Assembly (NCBI GenBank): GCA_946807835.1
Contig: OX327699.1
Location: 19,208,014 to 19,272,013 of the forward strand
Source of the DNA: Ailanthus altissimus
Taxonomy: Eukaryota; Streptophyta; Magnoliopsida; Sapindales; Simaroubaceae
Direction: 5' to 3'
DNA length: 64,000 bases
Shown here: positions 1 to 11,289 of the stretch, piece by piece
Numbering within the stretch: position 1 is the first letter of the stretch
Layout: each line of letters starts with the position of its first letter
Program-made: the position numbers and the translations under genes
The notes under the pieces: model-generated
What the model saw: only the letters and a program-made list of their open reading frames with translations
What the model was told of the DNA's origin: nothing
The model's database searches: none

Positions 1-282
1 TTACAAGAATAAGGCTTTTGATGGTTTCGTCGTTGTAGTACTGAGAATCAGTTTCTTGAAGCGCTAGCAAAAAGTCAATCATTTGCCATCCTTTTTCTAT
101 TCTCTTCAACTAAGCGCTGCATGAACTCATCTCTCCTCCTCCACGATCTATCATCCTTTTCTCTCGGTCCCTATAGGGCAAGAAATCTCTAATATTTGCC
201 ACGTTCTCCTTGAGCCTCTTCGCCTCTTGCTACGTTCTCACCACAATATCGCTTTCCAGCTATAATCCTCGTCGCGGCATAT
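1..282 (-). pseudogene. CYP81-type cytochrome P450 remnant (exon 1 end)
   Basis: On the minus strand the translation matches the last third of exon 1 of the two intact CYP81 genes in this window. It contains the segment ending AGKRYCGENV, then LVEENRKRM, then the exon end LQETDSQYYNDETIKSLIL followed by GT at the window edge. The three blocks lie in different frames and contain stops, and the stretch between them is scrambled, so it cannot encode a P450. Homology fades at about 282. The donor-like GT lies at or just past position 1, so an exon 2 could lie outside the window. It is part of the CYP81 array seen at 30.6-34.6 and 48.6-50.7 kb. Confidence 0.75.
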
Positions 283-1557
283 TGTTTTTTTATAGTTAAA
301 ATTTATTTTTAATATTAATAATAACCTTTTATTTAATAATTTAAATTTTTGAGTTAAATAATAAATTAGTACGAAATCAAAGTCAAGTTATTGAGTTCAA
401 ATCTCAATGTGTCTTTGTTTTAAGTTAATTATCTTTATTTGTAGTTAATTTTTTAATTTCTCAATTTTAATATTTGGGAAAATTCACTTTATTAAACTTA
501 AATCTATGTGAAATTCACTTTATTAAACTTAAATCTATGTGAAATTCACTTTATTAAACTTAAATATATATGAGATTCACGTTTCATGTTAAGAGAATTG
601 TTAAAAATTATTTTTAATATTAATATTTTTTTATTTCTCTGTTTAATTTGAATTTATGTGAGATTCATGTTTCACGTGAGGGATACTGTTAAGATTTGTC
701 TTTAATATTAATATTAAATTATTTTTTAACATCTTATATTTTTAAGTTGAGCGTTAAACTAATAATTTGAATTGTGAAAAAGTCGATAGATAAAAAATTT
801 GACTTCATCGACACAAATATTAGAATATTTGAGATATATCAAGTGACACGATTCATTTACGATTTCGCCAACAATCATTATATAGAGTCAAAAGAGACTT
901 CTTTTTTACAAGCATTTAAGGGTGGCTAGCAAGTAGTGTTATTCTTTATGAGGCATTCTTCAGCCGCCGCTAAAGGTGATGAGACAACATTGCTAATTCC
1001 ATTACCTTTATCTTTTGTAAGATAGTATTAGAGTATTTTTTTTTTAATCTTTTTTTAACATGACATCAAAGCTTTTCAATTTTTTTTTAAAGTAAATTTT
1101 GAGAGTTTTTTTATAAAAAATTTCTCAACGTATTTTTTTTTTAATTTCTTTGTTTGTCAAAAATTTTGTTAGAATTTTATTTCAGGTCTCAAGTCATTCA
1201 TACAAGTCTAGTATCTCTCATTTTTGCTTAAATAGTCTCTATTTTCACAAATCATGATAATTTTTGAGTTACTATTTACTCGATAATTTTCTAACATGTA
1301 TCTATACACCACTCTCCTTAGACAACTTAAAACTCGTCAACGCACTTGTCACTTAGATGATTTTGAGGCTTAAAAAAAATGAAGAAAATGGAATTTGAAC
1401 AGAAATCAGCCAATAACTTGATGACTATAACATAAATATCTATAAATGTTTGCATGAAAACCTATTTCTACATACGACCAAATTTTGTTCAATAAAATCC
1501 AATGCTCAAATTTGAAAGTTATTTTTTCTGTTAACTGCTAAGCTTTAAAAACAATAA
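283..1557. other. AT-rich intergenic DNA, no gene recognised
   Basis: Low-complexity A/T-rich sequence with scattered T-runs. Apart from the 31-bp tandem repeat at 480-572 I see no coding frame, RNA gene or element end that I can support. Confidence 0.5.
480..572. repeat. 31-bp tandem repeat, three copies
   Basis: The unit begins AAATTCACTTTATTAAAC and ends CTATGTG. Copies start at about 480, 511 and 542; the third is slightly diverged (TATATATG). A further diverged relative (TATGTGAGATTCATG) follows at about 655. No associated gene. Confidence 0.85.
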
Positions 1558-2200
1558 CTAACCAGATGCCGATTGCAAAGGTTGGCAATCAGAATCATTT
1601 GCAACGAAAATACTAGGATATTCAATTGGGAGACGAGGGTGAGTCATGGATATGGCGTTCAGTGCTTCATCATTGTCCTACCAATCCTCATCCCTGCACA
1701 TACATTTATTCAAGAAATAAGTCATGATGCAATTAATTATCATTACAACTTTCTAAAAGTTTTCTATCAACTTTCTGAGAGTTCATTGACAGTTCAACTT
1801 CAATATCAAATCCAGATCTCTCCATTTGGACAAAAGAGTAAATGAAAAATGTCATTGGGGAAAATGTCAAGAACTTGAAATCCAAGATATTTATGTAGAT
1901 TAATCTTGCAGAATTTGTCAAAACTTATTGAAGGCAAGAGTGGTTTTTGGTCCTAATATCATCCATGTTAAAATTTACTCAATCACTGTCAAAATTCAAC
2001 AGGTGATTGCATGCAATATTTGAACTAATAATAGTTCTCTGGATAAATTTGTTTAAAGTACGATGAGGAAACAGCTCAAAAGGAACTTACTGCATCCCAT
2101 CTAAGCAGGTTCTTGTAGTACCATTAAATGCCCCTGACAAGGATGTTATACTCATACTCAATACCCGGTTCTCCGAAGTGTTCTCATACCCTTCGAATGC
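1558..2200 (-). other. candidate 3' exons of an unidentified minus-strand gene
   Basis: A 110-bp block at 2091-2200 is open in one minus frame and bounded by TTTTTCAG (acceptor) and GTAAGT (donor). Its translation starts AFEGYENTSENRVLSM and ends TRTCLDGMQ. Downstream at about 1733-1850 is a short open block containing MERSGFDIEVELSMN. Then at 1558-1693 a block follows a TGTGCAG acceptor, with HPRLPIEYPS near its middle and SASG before a stop; that frame has one internal TAG, so splicing may differ or the gene may be dead. I do not recognise the protein. It may belong with the candidate exons at 6992-7443 on the same strand, separated by the copia insertion. Splice assignments are inferred by eye. 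Confidence 0.3.
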
Positions 2201-2635
2201 CTGAAAAACATAAACTGCAACAAGTATATCATTCAATAGAACTTCAATCAAAGTTCTTAATTTGAATCACATATTGTAGATAAACTCATTTATGTGCATA
2301 TATAAATGCAAACAAATTTTAGCCTTTTGTTCACTTTTGTAATCTCTTTATGAAAATGCCGCTAATTTCATCCGTCAGTTGGTTTCTTTCTTAACATACG
2401 CAGTCACTAAAGACACTTACATATTTTTTGAGTTCCTACTTTTTTTTTGTGAAGTTCAGTCCTCAGTCGATTGTTCTCTTTTGCCTATTAAAATGGACAG
2501 AAGAAATCATCAGCAAACAAAAGCATATAATCCATAAAATTTTATAAAAAATTCCATCACGTATAATAATAAATTTCTATTCTTTCATTTCCTTTCCATT
2601 TCATATAAGTTAAGACTCAAACTAAAGAAACAAAT

Positions 2636-2770
2636 AATACAATTTGTAAAGATACATAAAGTAATAAATAATAAAATGAGCTTGCAGCAAAATGTAGGAA
2701 TTAGAAGACAAGACAGTACTAATGCTGTTAAACAAACATTTTTCAAAATATAAAATTTATAAAGGTCAAT
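2636..2770. repeat. block A, first copy of a tandem duplication
   Basis: This block (AATTTGTAAAGATA ... ATAAAATTTATAAAGGTCAAT) is repeated at about 6033-6172. The second copy runs straight into block B (6168-6352), while this one is cut off by the copia element and its own block B resumes at 5844. The two blocks together make a ~310-bp unit duplicated in tandem before the insertion. Confidence 0.8.
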
Positions 2771-3535
2771 TGCCTTTCTTTCTCTTGAAGTTATGTTAAA
2801 GTGAAAAATTTCAAATTTAACTTAAAACCCTAACCTTTTTGTATAGTAAAATAACCTATTAAGAATCTAAAGTAGAATATAAAAGAGCACAACACAATCT
2901 TACGTGGTTTAGCCGATTGCTTACATCCACGATGGATTCAAGGATCCTAACCTCTCTTATTAACTCCCTAGAGATTTTATAAGGAAAACTCAATTTGAAA
3001 AACTCTCAAAAGGACCTAATATTTAGTGAACCCTTACTCTACCATGAACAATGATCACCCAAATGACAGTTTCACCCTAGCGCACACAAGCACTTAGTGT
3101 TTACCCAGTTCTTCCCCTCTCTTAGAGTCTCTCTTAATACTTAATCTGAAATAAAGGGTTTACAAGTATTTATATAAGGTGTATTTCGTGTTTACTAACC
3201 CCATTCTTTATTGGAGTAAGAGTTTACTTGTTTTGAAAGTTCAAAACTTCTCAAAACTCAAAATTCGGATAAAAAAAGGACATCCTGACGCGTTTGGCGC
3301 CACGGCTCTCACCATGTCGCGCCCACCACCACGGCGCTGGGCTTCTGTGCTGGGCGCCATGGCGCTCAGCCCTGGTAGCCTCCCCGAGTATTTTCTTCAT
3401 TTTCTTTGTGTCTTCGAGTCTCATTTTGCATCCCCTTTCGTGTCCCACACGTTCTAGACTTCTTGTGACTCTCCACTTTGGTATTCATCTCAATTCTTGT
3501 TTAACCAAGATTGTTGAATCACCAATTTTCCAACA
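2771..3535 (-). repeat. 3' LTR of the copia element
   Basis: It aligns throughout with 4999-5838, sharing the stretch around CACAATCTTACGTGGTTT and the GC-rich tract near 3290-3380. In element orientation it begins TGTTGGAAAATTGG at 3535. The end at 2771 lacks about 13 bases present in the partner LTR. The GC-rich block is unusual for the surrounding AT-rich DNA. Confidence 0.85.
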
Positions 3536-3639
3536 AACTCTTCCTTGATTTAAAATCTTCCAAATAAGAAGGTTTCGGGATCCGATCCACACCAATACTC
3601 TATCACCTAGAGTTGAGTCCAGTTAAGTCTCCACCAAGA

Positions 3640-4145
3640 CTTAACTTTTCCCGGGCTAGTGACTTTAGTCTCTAAAGGCATTCATACACTTTGTATAGGG
3701 TATAAATGCGTTGCACTCCTTTCCGACCCTCATCACCTTAGTGAGCATAGTTTGGATGCCGCTTAGTGGTCTGCATTATCCCAACACCCCGCGTTGGGCC
3801 ACTCATGGTCATCCTAATAAGCACATAGAACCCCCCATTGTGCTTTTCACTCTCAAACCTTATAGGTCATTTCTCTACCCTTAGTTTTTCTTTTTTCGCT
3901 CTAACCGAATACCCTTCCTCATCGAGCTTGCCTAGGGATATCAAGTTCCTCCTCAATTTAGGAACATGCCTTGCACCATATAAGTCCCTAATTTCTCCAC
4001 CTTACATCCTCAGCCTTGTGTCACCAAATCTCATGATCTTACAAGTCATATCATTCCCCATTAGAGCTTTACCTCTCTTGGCTTTGTAGTTGGTAAACAT
4101 CAATCTGTCGGGACACATATGGACTCTGCACCCCGAATCTAGTAT
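3640..4145 (-). pseudogene. copia protease / gag-pre-integrase remnant
   Basis: It continues gag in frame after a TAG. The translation holds the protease start (LDSGC, where the active site normally reads DSGA/DSG), CPDRLMF, and then the pre-integrase pattern ending NLISLG at about 3935. Further stops follow, and the frame dissolves before the polypurine tract (AAGGAAGAG) at about 3536. Integrase core and polymerase are absent, so the element could not move on its own. Confidence 0.7.
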
Positions 4146-4946
4146 CTATTTGTCAACGTACTTTCCACTTGATGTTACCAATGTGTCTACAACTTCGGTA
4201 TCTTCCTCAGTATTAATTGCAGCCCACCCTCCTTGGTCTTTTGATTTCGGACAATCCTTCACAAAGTACCCTTCCTTATTACAAAGAAAACACTTCTTGG
4301 ATCTCCTCCTTGATTGGTTGCTCTTCCTTCCTTGTGCAAGCAATGTTACTCCACTCTTGGACTCAGATCTCTTTGTCAATTCTTTTGAGTTCAATGATGC
4401 CTTGACGTCATTCATAGTTAAAGACTCCTCACCGTACAATAGCGTATCCACAAAGCTCTCATAGCTCTTCGGCAACGAACTTAACAAGATAATGGCATTG
4501 TCTTCATCCTCAGTCTTGATGCCTAGTTGCTCAAGACTTATGATGATCTTGTTGAACTCGTCAATGTGAGCTCTCAATGAAGTTCCATTGTGCATTGTTA
4601 ACTGATGTAGTTTCCTTTTCACAAAAAGTCTATTTACAAGAGACTTCTTCATGTACAATGCCTCGAGTCTCTTCCATAGCCCCAAAGAGGTTTCCTTATC
4701 ACTAACTTCCCTTAATAATTCGTTGCTCAATGACAGGAATAAGGTGCTGTGAGTCTTTTTCTAAATCATGTCCCAATCTTTCTGCCCGGACTTTAAGGTT
4801 ATTATTCCATCGCTAGTTGAGGAGCTGGCTTCCTCCAAAGCTAAGTTTAGCCATTCCTTCACTAGTAGAGCCCTAACCTTCTTCCTCCAAAGATTGAAGT
4901 CATTCATCCCATTGAACTTCTCTATCTCTTGATTAATTGCAGCCAT
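4146..4946 (-). pseudogene. copia gag with one nonsense codon
   Basis: The frame starts MAAINQEIEKFNGMNDFNLW at 4946 and stays open to 4146 apart from one TAG at about codon 62 (near 4761). It contains a UBN2-type gag body (the SLPKSYESFVDTL segment is typical). Near the end is a CCHC zinc knuckle, CFLCNKEGYFVKDC, with Tyr instead of the zinc-binding His. Gag packages element RNA in cytoplasmic particles. The stop and the Tyr substitution indicate an inactive copy. Confidence 0.85.
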
Positions 4947-4984
4947 GGTTTTAATATCCTAAGTGTGTATTATCGAACTTTTAA

Positions 4985-4995
4985 CTCTGATACCA
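4985..4995 (-). other. primer-binding site (initiator tRNA-Met)
   Basis: On the minus strand this reads TGGTATCAGAG, complementary to the 3' end of plant initiator tRNA-Met, three bases after the end of the LTR (CTCAACA). It fixes the element's orientation. Confidence 0.85.
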
Positions 4996-4998
4996 GTT

Positions 4999-5838
4999 TG
5001 TTGAGGGAGAAAACGCCATTCTCCATCTTGAGGTTATGTTGAAGCGAAGAACCTCAAGTTCAACCTAGAACCCTAACCTCTTTGCACAGCGAAATAACTT
5101 GTTAATCAAGCAAAATAGCAAGAATCCAAAGCAGAATATAAAAGAGTACAACACAATCTTACGTGGTTTGGCCGATTGCTTACGTTCACGGTGGATCTAA
5201 GGATCCTATCCTCTCTTATTAACTCCCTAAAGATTTTACAAGAAAAACTCAATTTGAAGAACTCTCAAAATGACCTAATATTTAGTGAACATTTGCTCTA
5301 CCACGAACAATGATCACCCAAACGACAGTTCCACCCTAGCGCACACAAGCACTTAATGTCTACCCAGTTCTTCCCCTCTCTTAAAATCTCTCTTAATGCT
5401 TAATCTAAAATAAAGGGTTTACAAGTGTTTATATAAGGTGTATTTCGTGCCTACTAACCCTATTCCTTGTGGAGTAAGAGTCCACTTGTTTTAGAAGTCT
5501 AAAACTTTCCAAAACTCAAAATCTGGATAAAAAATGGACATCTTGACGCGTCTGGTGCCGCGGCGCTCATCCCTGGGTGTTGTGGTGCTCACCATGTCGC
5601 GCCCAGTGCCGCGATGCTAGGCTTCTGTGCTGGGCGCGCTCATCTCTGGTGGCCTCCCCATGTGTTTTTTCATTTCCTTCGCATCTTCGAATTCTGTTTC
5701 GCTTCCATTTTCGTGTCTCACATGTCCTAAACTTCTTCATACGTGTCCCACACGTTCTAAATTTATTGTGACTCTCCACTTTAATATTTATCTCAATTAT
5801 TATCTAATTAAACTTGTTAAATCACTAATTTTTTAATA
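4999..5838 (-). repeat. 5' LTR of the copia element
   Basis: Partner of 2771-3535. In element orientation it ends CTCCCTCAACA just before the primer site. Its outer end has mutated from TGTTGG to TATTAA. It shares the GC-rich tract (5550-5660). Confidence 0.85.
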
Positions 5839-5843
5839 TAAAT

Positions 5844-6352
5844 ATTTAAAATTTAGCATACTTTCTCATGAGAAACTTATAAATAATATATACATAATAA
5901 TCAATCATTTATCTGGTACTTATTTGTCGTCTTTAAGTTCCAAACAGTTTACAATTTTAGATCTCATTTTTCAGAAATTTAAACATGCAAAAAAAAAAAA
6001 AAATTCATACCAACCAAATTAATTTGTCTTCTAATACAATTTGTAAAGATATATAAAGTAAAAAAAAATAAAATGAGCTTGCAGCAAAATGTAAGAATTA
6101 GAAGACAAGACACAGTACTAATGCTGTGGGACAAACATTTCCCAAAACATAAAATTTATAAAGGGTCAATATTTGAAATTTAGCATACTTTCTCATGAGA
6201 AAATTATAGACAATATATACATAATAACCAATCATTTATCTGTTACTTATTTGTCGTCTTTAAGTTCCAAACAGTTTACAATTTTAGATCTCATTTTTCA
6301 GAAATTTAAATATGCAAAAAAAAAAAAAATTTCATACCAACCAAATTAATTT
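5844..6352. repeat. tandem duplicated blocks B-A-B
   Basis: Block B (5844-6030: AGCATACTTTCTCATGAGAA ... poly-A ... CCAACCAAATTAATTTG), block A (about 6033-6172) and block B again (6168-6352). Together with 2636-2770 this is two copies of an A-B unit, the first split by the copia element. Confidence 0.8.
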
Positions 6353-6990
6353 GACCATCAGAAACTGGCTCCACATTTCATGTTTCCTCTGGCCTCTAGC
6401 TAAGAGTCTTCCTTCTTAATCAATGAAATAAAATAGATATAATCTTTTTCATTGCTAAGTGATAGCGAAAGCAGAATCATTTCACATTATCAAACCCTGA
6501 CAGACGAGACCAATTCTAGTGAAATAGGAAAAAAAAAACTGAAAAACAACTTGTCCTACACTGTTGTTACATTTGGTAAAAGAGAAAAATATATAATTAA
6601 AATACAACACTTAATTATGTGAAGAAACTGATTCTCTCTTTCTCTATCTCTTAGCAAATCATTTTAGCTTCAAAAACACTCGGCGAAATCAATGTGTTAA
6701 GACTCCAACTCTCTGCATATTTTGGTATCCTTATACGAAAGATCAAGAATTAAAAATCTGCTTTGATTCCTTTTCTTTTTAACAGCACTCAAAGAAGTAA
6801 AAACAAAATCCACATAAGAAAATCTGTAAAGGGACTCAGAACAAAATTATTAAAAAAAAAAATTATGGCCAAAGTGGATCAGTCCTATAATAAATTGTAT
6901 GATGCATTTAAGGATAAAAACAAAACAGTACACTTCAGAAACATATGAAGAGCATGCCTTATCTTCCTCTGACAAAAAAGACGTGTAGTT
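6353..6990. other. no gene recognised
   Basis: AT-rich sequence between the duplicated blocks and the next candidate exon. Possibly intronic for the unidentified minus-strand gene. No supported feature. Confidence 0.4.
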
Positions 6991-6991
6991 G

Positions 6992-7443
6992 TCATGCGAT
7001 GCTGATGGTCTTTGGTTTGAAGGGGGCTAGCTCCAAATGTACATAAAATCCTACAGATGGGTTGTTGTCTGATGATGACAATGATCCAGAGTTTGGGAAA
7101 AGATTTATCTGCTTCACATAGTAGACCCATCTAAAAGTTTTTAAAAGGAAACAAGACCAAGAAAAAAATGAAATCACCGAAAGAAAAGGCTTAAACAATA
7201 CCGTACGAGGAGGGTATTGACGAAAGTGTTTCCTTTAAGGCATAAGAGGAGAATGATGCATTTGATGATCTGATGATCCATTTGCAAAGTTTGTAGAAAA
7301 TGGATGTCCAGCTGGGATTTTAGGACCTTCCTCATAAATGCTTGACTTACAGGAACTCCAAACTGTAGGCGATAAAGCCTGTTCAGGCAAAATTATGCCT
7401 GATCCATCAATTCGAACACCATCATTGCCACTGGTGCCGCTGC
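6992..7443 (-). other. candidate exons of an unidentified minus-strand gene
   Basis: An open block begins right after a TGCATTCTCAG acceptor (exon start 7443) and encodes SGTSGNDGVRIDGSGIILPE, with open coding to at least 7237. A second open block follows a pyrimidine-rich stretch ending AACTTTTAG (about 7137) and encodes WVYYVKQINLFPNSG, ending ISIA and a TGA at 6992. A short intron (about 7203 to 7138) with a GTATTG donor could join them, but the phase is uncertain. I do not recognise the product; composition is Ser/Gly/Pro-rich as in regulatory proteins. The gypsy element at 7478 begins only ~30 bp upstream of this acceptor in gene orientation. Confidence 0.3.
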
Positions 7444-7477
7444 CTGAGAATGCATTCAAATTTTATCACATTACAAT

Positions 7478-7939
7478 TGTTCCTCTAGATTTTGGGGTTA
7501 ACCCTAATCTTTAAAAAGGGTTTTTTTTAATATTATCTTAATGGGTTATTACCCCTTAAATCAGGGAATTAAGCATTAATAAGACTTATGATCCTAAATT
7601 AGGTAATTATAAATCATAAAATGAATTTATTCAAATTAATTGCATTTCTAAAGAAGACCTGCTATAATGCCTATAAGAAGTGAGGCTTGCAGTAAGGAAG
7701 AGGGTCTTGGATCTCTCCTCTCTCACTTTTAGTTTTTTATCTTGAAATTTATTTTGTATTTGGATTAAGTATCAGAGGGCTTTTGTTGACACCCATATCA
7801 CTCAAACCACATCCGATTTTTTATTTTGTAGTATACACAGCTCCATGGACTCATGCAAAGAACAATTATATCTTATTTTATTTTTTTAAAAATATAAATT
7901 TAACTCGTTGACTTAAGAGTTGTCTAAATTGTTGAGTCA
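7478..7939 (+). repeat. 5' LTR of the Tat/Ogre-like element
   Basis: It aligns with 26550-27061 along its whole length. Shared landmarks are TTATTACCCCTTAAATCA, the GTAAGGAAGA-GGTCTTGG block and TTTTTTATTTTGTA. Divergence is large, with many substitutions and indels, so the element is old. Confidence 0.78.
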
Positions 7940-7943
7940 ATAA

Positions 7944-7963
7944 TTTGGTGACGTTTGTAGAAA
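7944..7963 (+). other. degenerate primer-binding site (tRNA-Arg-like)
   Basis: TTTGGTGACGTTTGTAGAAA, four bases after the LTR end, resembles the tRNA-Arg primer site used by Tat/Ogre elements (TTTGGCGACTC... type) with several mismatches. Confidence 0.5.
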
Positions 7964-9210
7964 TAATACAAAAGGCCATAGAGATGGACAGTCTAATCTC
8001 TGCTCCTACTAAGCTAAATCAGTTGAATCTACTAATATTTTTGGTTCAGAATGTTAATCTATTAGGAGAATAAAATACTAATCTCTGTGCAGTTTGATTA
8101 AGAGAACATCTCATGGTTAGTTGCATTCAGTTTTCGACCGAGCTGCTATAGTTTATTAGCTGATTTTGGGTCGCTTTAAACAGGAAGAACCATACGGCAT
8201 TATGCTGTTCTGTATAATTTTCTCACCAATATTCTAATGCCTGTAGATCTATTGCCCATTTCAATTAGCGTTATATACATATCTATTGGCCAATTTAAAA
8301 ATGTGTCCATAAAAAAACGCATCACTTCCGTTTTCTTTTATAATCATAGGACTTTTTACGTTCAGAGTATACCAAGTTTATTATTGATCCCGTTATAGTA
8401 TGATTCAGATAGATTTTGAGTGATTACTTCTTGAGGAAAAATTTTAAACCTGCATTAATTTCATCGCTTAATATGCTTTTTTGGCTTCTGATGTTGGCGT
8501 TTGATGGATTATAATGCTTCCTTGGAGAAATTCCCATTGCTTTATTATTTTTATCTTACGAAAAACCACTTCAAATTTTTTATCTGTCATTATTTTTGAA
8601 TTTGCTAGTCTGCCCTGATTCACCCAATAACTTGGGTACAATGATAAAAAAAATTAAAAAAGAAAAGGAAAGAGAAAAATAGCTAAAGTGGACAATATGC
8701 ATGATCTGCATAGGTCATATCTTGCTGATTTATTTAAAAATAAATAAATAAATAAAAACAGAAAAGACCGATGAGGAAGGGAAGACAGTCTTTGCTTGCC
8801 GCCTTGGACCACCATCAATCCTTGCCACTCCGGTCGTTTCTTGTTGCTAATCAAGCTTTCAGTGGCTGGTTGACCAATCTTTGTCGTGGCCATAGTTATT
8901 TTTTTGCTGGAAAATACCAAGAATGAATCTAGAGCTGCTTACGCAACCGTCGTCAATGTCGTCGAATTCGACCACCAAAAGTAAAAGAGGTAAAAAAGAT
9001 CGAAAATTAAAAAATCGTATTGAATCGATCAGTACAGTTCATTTTTTATTTAAAAATTCGTTCAATTTTATTAATTACAAAAATAAAAAAAATCAACTAA
9101 TTCCGGTCCGGTTATATACATAACCTAACCGAACTGAAAAAATCAATTTATTGAATTATTAATATATTATAATATAAATATATAAAAGTGGAATGTTATT
9201 TAAGAATGAA
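7964..9210. other. Tat element leader/internal DNA, no coding recognised
   Basis: AT-rich. A minus-strand open stretch near 8780-8910 starts MATTKIGQPATESLISNKKR and is unlike the surroundings, but it is too short and unrecognised to call a gene. Confidence 0.4.
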
Positions 9211-9815
9211 AATTGCCTTAGTTCAGTTGGTTAAATGCTTAGAATGTGATTTTTAAGATTTTAGAGTTTGAATTTGGTTATGTTTTTAATTGTTAATATT
9301 TTTTAACTTTAATATATTTAAGTGAAATATGTTTAATTTCAAAATGAGCTTCAGCCCAATTAGTTAAGTTGACTTCATAGTATTCTATAGGTCTAATGCT
9401 CGAATCTAATATGTTACTTTTTTTTAATGAATTATTAGTATTTTACAATGTGAATATTAAAAAAAGAAGAATGCTTATTGATTATATATAGCCTTAGCTT
9501 AGTTGGTGGATGGGAAACAATTACTTCTTAGGTTCAAATCTTAAATGTGATATTTTTAATTATTAATATTTTAAATATAAGATAAAATAAATAAAATGTG
9601 CATTAGTTAATAATAAACTGCAGCTCAACTAGTTGGATAGAAATATTGGTGAGCTTAGGCTACAGGTTCAATCAACATGCATTCCTTTTTATATAAATCT
9701 TAATTTTTAAAGATTTATATATAAGAAATTATAATTTATTATAAATTACAAACAAATAGCAGTTCAAGTGGCAAAATGAGTTTACTCAAAATATGAAGGT
9801 TTGGGGCTTACCCTC
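9211..9815 (+). repeat. array of five tRNA-promoter-like (SINE-like) units
   Basis: Five units spaced about 130-145 bp apart each carry an A-box-like start and, 25-50 bases on, a B-box-like core, then a T-rich stretch. A-like segments: 9216 (CCTTAGTTCAGTTGGTTAAA), 9346, 9491 (CCTTAGCTTAGTTGG), 9618 (GCAGCTCAACTAGTTGG), 9758. B-like segments: 9264, 9397 (GCTCGAATC), 9531 (GGTTCAAATC), 9665 (GGTTCAATC), 9798. No unit folds into an intact tRNA. They look like decayed tRNA-derived SINE heads in tandem. Confidence 0.5.
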
Positions 9816-10924
9816 ATAAGTGCTTTATAATTTTTTTTTAAAATTGAACCATAAAAAATAAAAAAACTAAACTATATTGAACTAGAAAAAACTTGTTTGG
9901 TTCTTTTAATCTAAATAATTATTTTTGGTTCTCTCTCATGAGAAAATCAAATATAACCAGTTCGGTTTGGATTTAGCCAAAATTGAACTGTGCTCAATTT
10001 TAACCAAAAGTCATCATCATCTCTCACCGTTCAGGCTACCACTGATCTGACTAAATTCTAGAACCTACTAAAATTCCAATGTCAGCAATGATCGCTAAGC
10101 TAGAATAACCGACCTGATTAGCAATAGCAGTTGTAAACCATCGAGAAAAAAGTCAGTGGTGATTCTCAGCTTAGACTCCATTCCCTCTTTTTGAGGCCTT
10201 GAAATGTTCGACTCAAATGAGTAAACTGCAGCTCTTTCAACTTTCCTCGAGACATATACCACGCCTACCATCCACTCTTTTGTGTCTTCGTCATGAGCTC
10301 CGTAGCAAAGCCTCCACCCTACCTGCTTATTCTTTATTCCTACTCAACTTTTGATTCTCATTTCATGATGGCTCAGCTTTATATGGTTGAGGCATGGGCT
10401 GGCCAGATCTTTAAATCCATCTAAAAAGCAACGTTGATTCAAAATACTCTAAGATAGTGCTACAACTCCATTTTTATTAAGGCAACCAATACCTTAAATT
10501 GATGCTAAGACTCCATTTTCACCGAGGCAACCATAACCCCAAACTGTTACTACTAATTGAGAAACCACCAAAGGCCTCGAGTATTTGCCTCGACCATAAG
10601 CAACTAATGCTATGCTGGAGAAGAATCAAGTCAAAACTAGTACAGTTAGAGAAAGTAGTGTTAAAATTAAGTCATTACTACTATACCCAAGAAAAATGAA
10701 GCCAATAGCCAGAATATTTTTACATTCCTTGCCAAAATTATATATATCTTGAAAGACTAAGATTTTTTTAATTATGTCTATATATGATACTTTCGGCATA
10801 CTCAAACACCAAGAAGAATGTGACAACTTAAGGTGAAAGTTAGCCAAAGGGCATGACCACGATATTTTAAGTAACCCCCAAAGTGAAGCACTTGAAAACC
10901 TAAGCCTCAAGGTGAAGCATTTGA
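9816..10924. other. Tat element internal DNA, no coding recognised
   Basis: No supportable frame, RNA gene or element terminus seen. Confidence 0.4.
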
Positions 10925-11110
10925 AAACTTAAAACTCCAAGTTGGTCACTTAACCTTTAGAAGCCTAACTACATAAAGGACCTCCAAACTGGTCATTAAG
11001 GATCTCTTTGAATTGGTTATTGAGGCTCTCACTAAGCTAGTCCTCTCTGAGCTAGTCATTGATACTTTCCCTAAACTGATCATTAAGGCTCTCTCTAAAT
11101 TCACACATTT
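10925..11110 (+). repeat. degenerate ~30-bp tandem repeat
   Basis: Repeated motif of the form CTAAGCTGGTCATTGAGGCT with variants (AACTGGTCATTAAGGATCTC, AATTGGTTATTGAGGCTCTC, GAGCTAGTCATTGATACTTT, AACTGATCATTAAGGCTCTC). About five to six units in the 3' non-coding part of the Tat-like element. Confidence 0.65.
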
Positions 11111-11289
11111 AAGTCCTCACTAAGGCTAAACACGAGGCCAACCATGTAAGCTATATTTTTTTAACTCAATATTATTTTTTGTATACATGATTGCTTTTTT
11201 CTGATAATAGGAAATGAACATTTTCCCAAATGGAAAAGCAAAGATATGAAGCACTTGAGCCATTCCATAAAATAACTTTGTGTAGGGGA

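Larger units (their letters stand above)
2771..5838 (-). mobile_element. Ty1/copia LTR retrotransposon, internally deleted
   Basis: Two direct LTRs (2771-3535 and 4999-5838) flank a ~1.46-kb interior with a tRNA-Met primer site next to the right LTR, so the element reads on the minus strand. The interior encodes gag with a zinc knuckle and then a protease/pre-integrase segment, and ends before integrase, reverse transcriptase and RNase H, which are missing. The target duplication is TCAAT (2766-2770) against TAAAT (5839-5843). The undisturbed sister copy at about 6163-6175 reads straight through this site, confirming the insertion point. The LTRs differ at many positions and the left one lacks its first dozen bases, so the insertion is old. 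Confidence 0.88.

Noticed and set aside
3179..3548. Open frames in the GC-rich part of the copia LTRs
   Set aside because: Located in LTR sequence, not conserved between the two LTRs, no protein similarity.
9491..9545. Functional tRNA gene
   Set aside because: Only A- and B-box-like words are present; no acceptor stem or anticodon arm can be formed.
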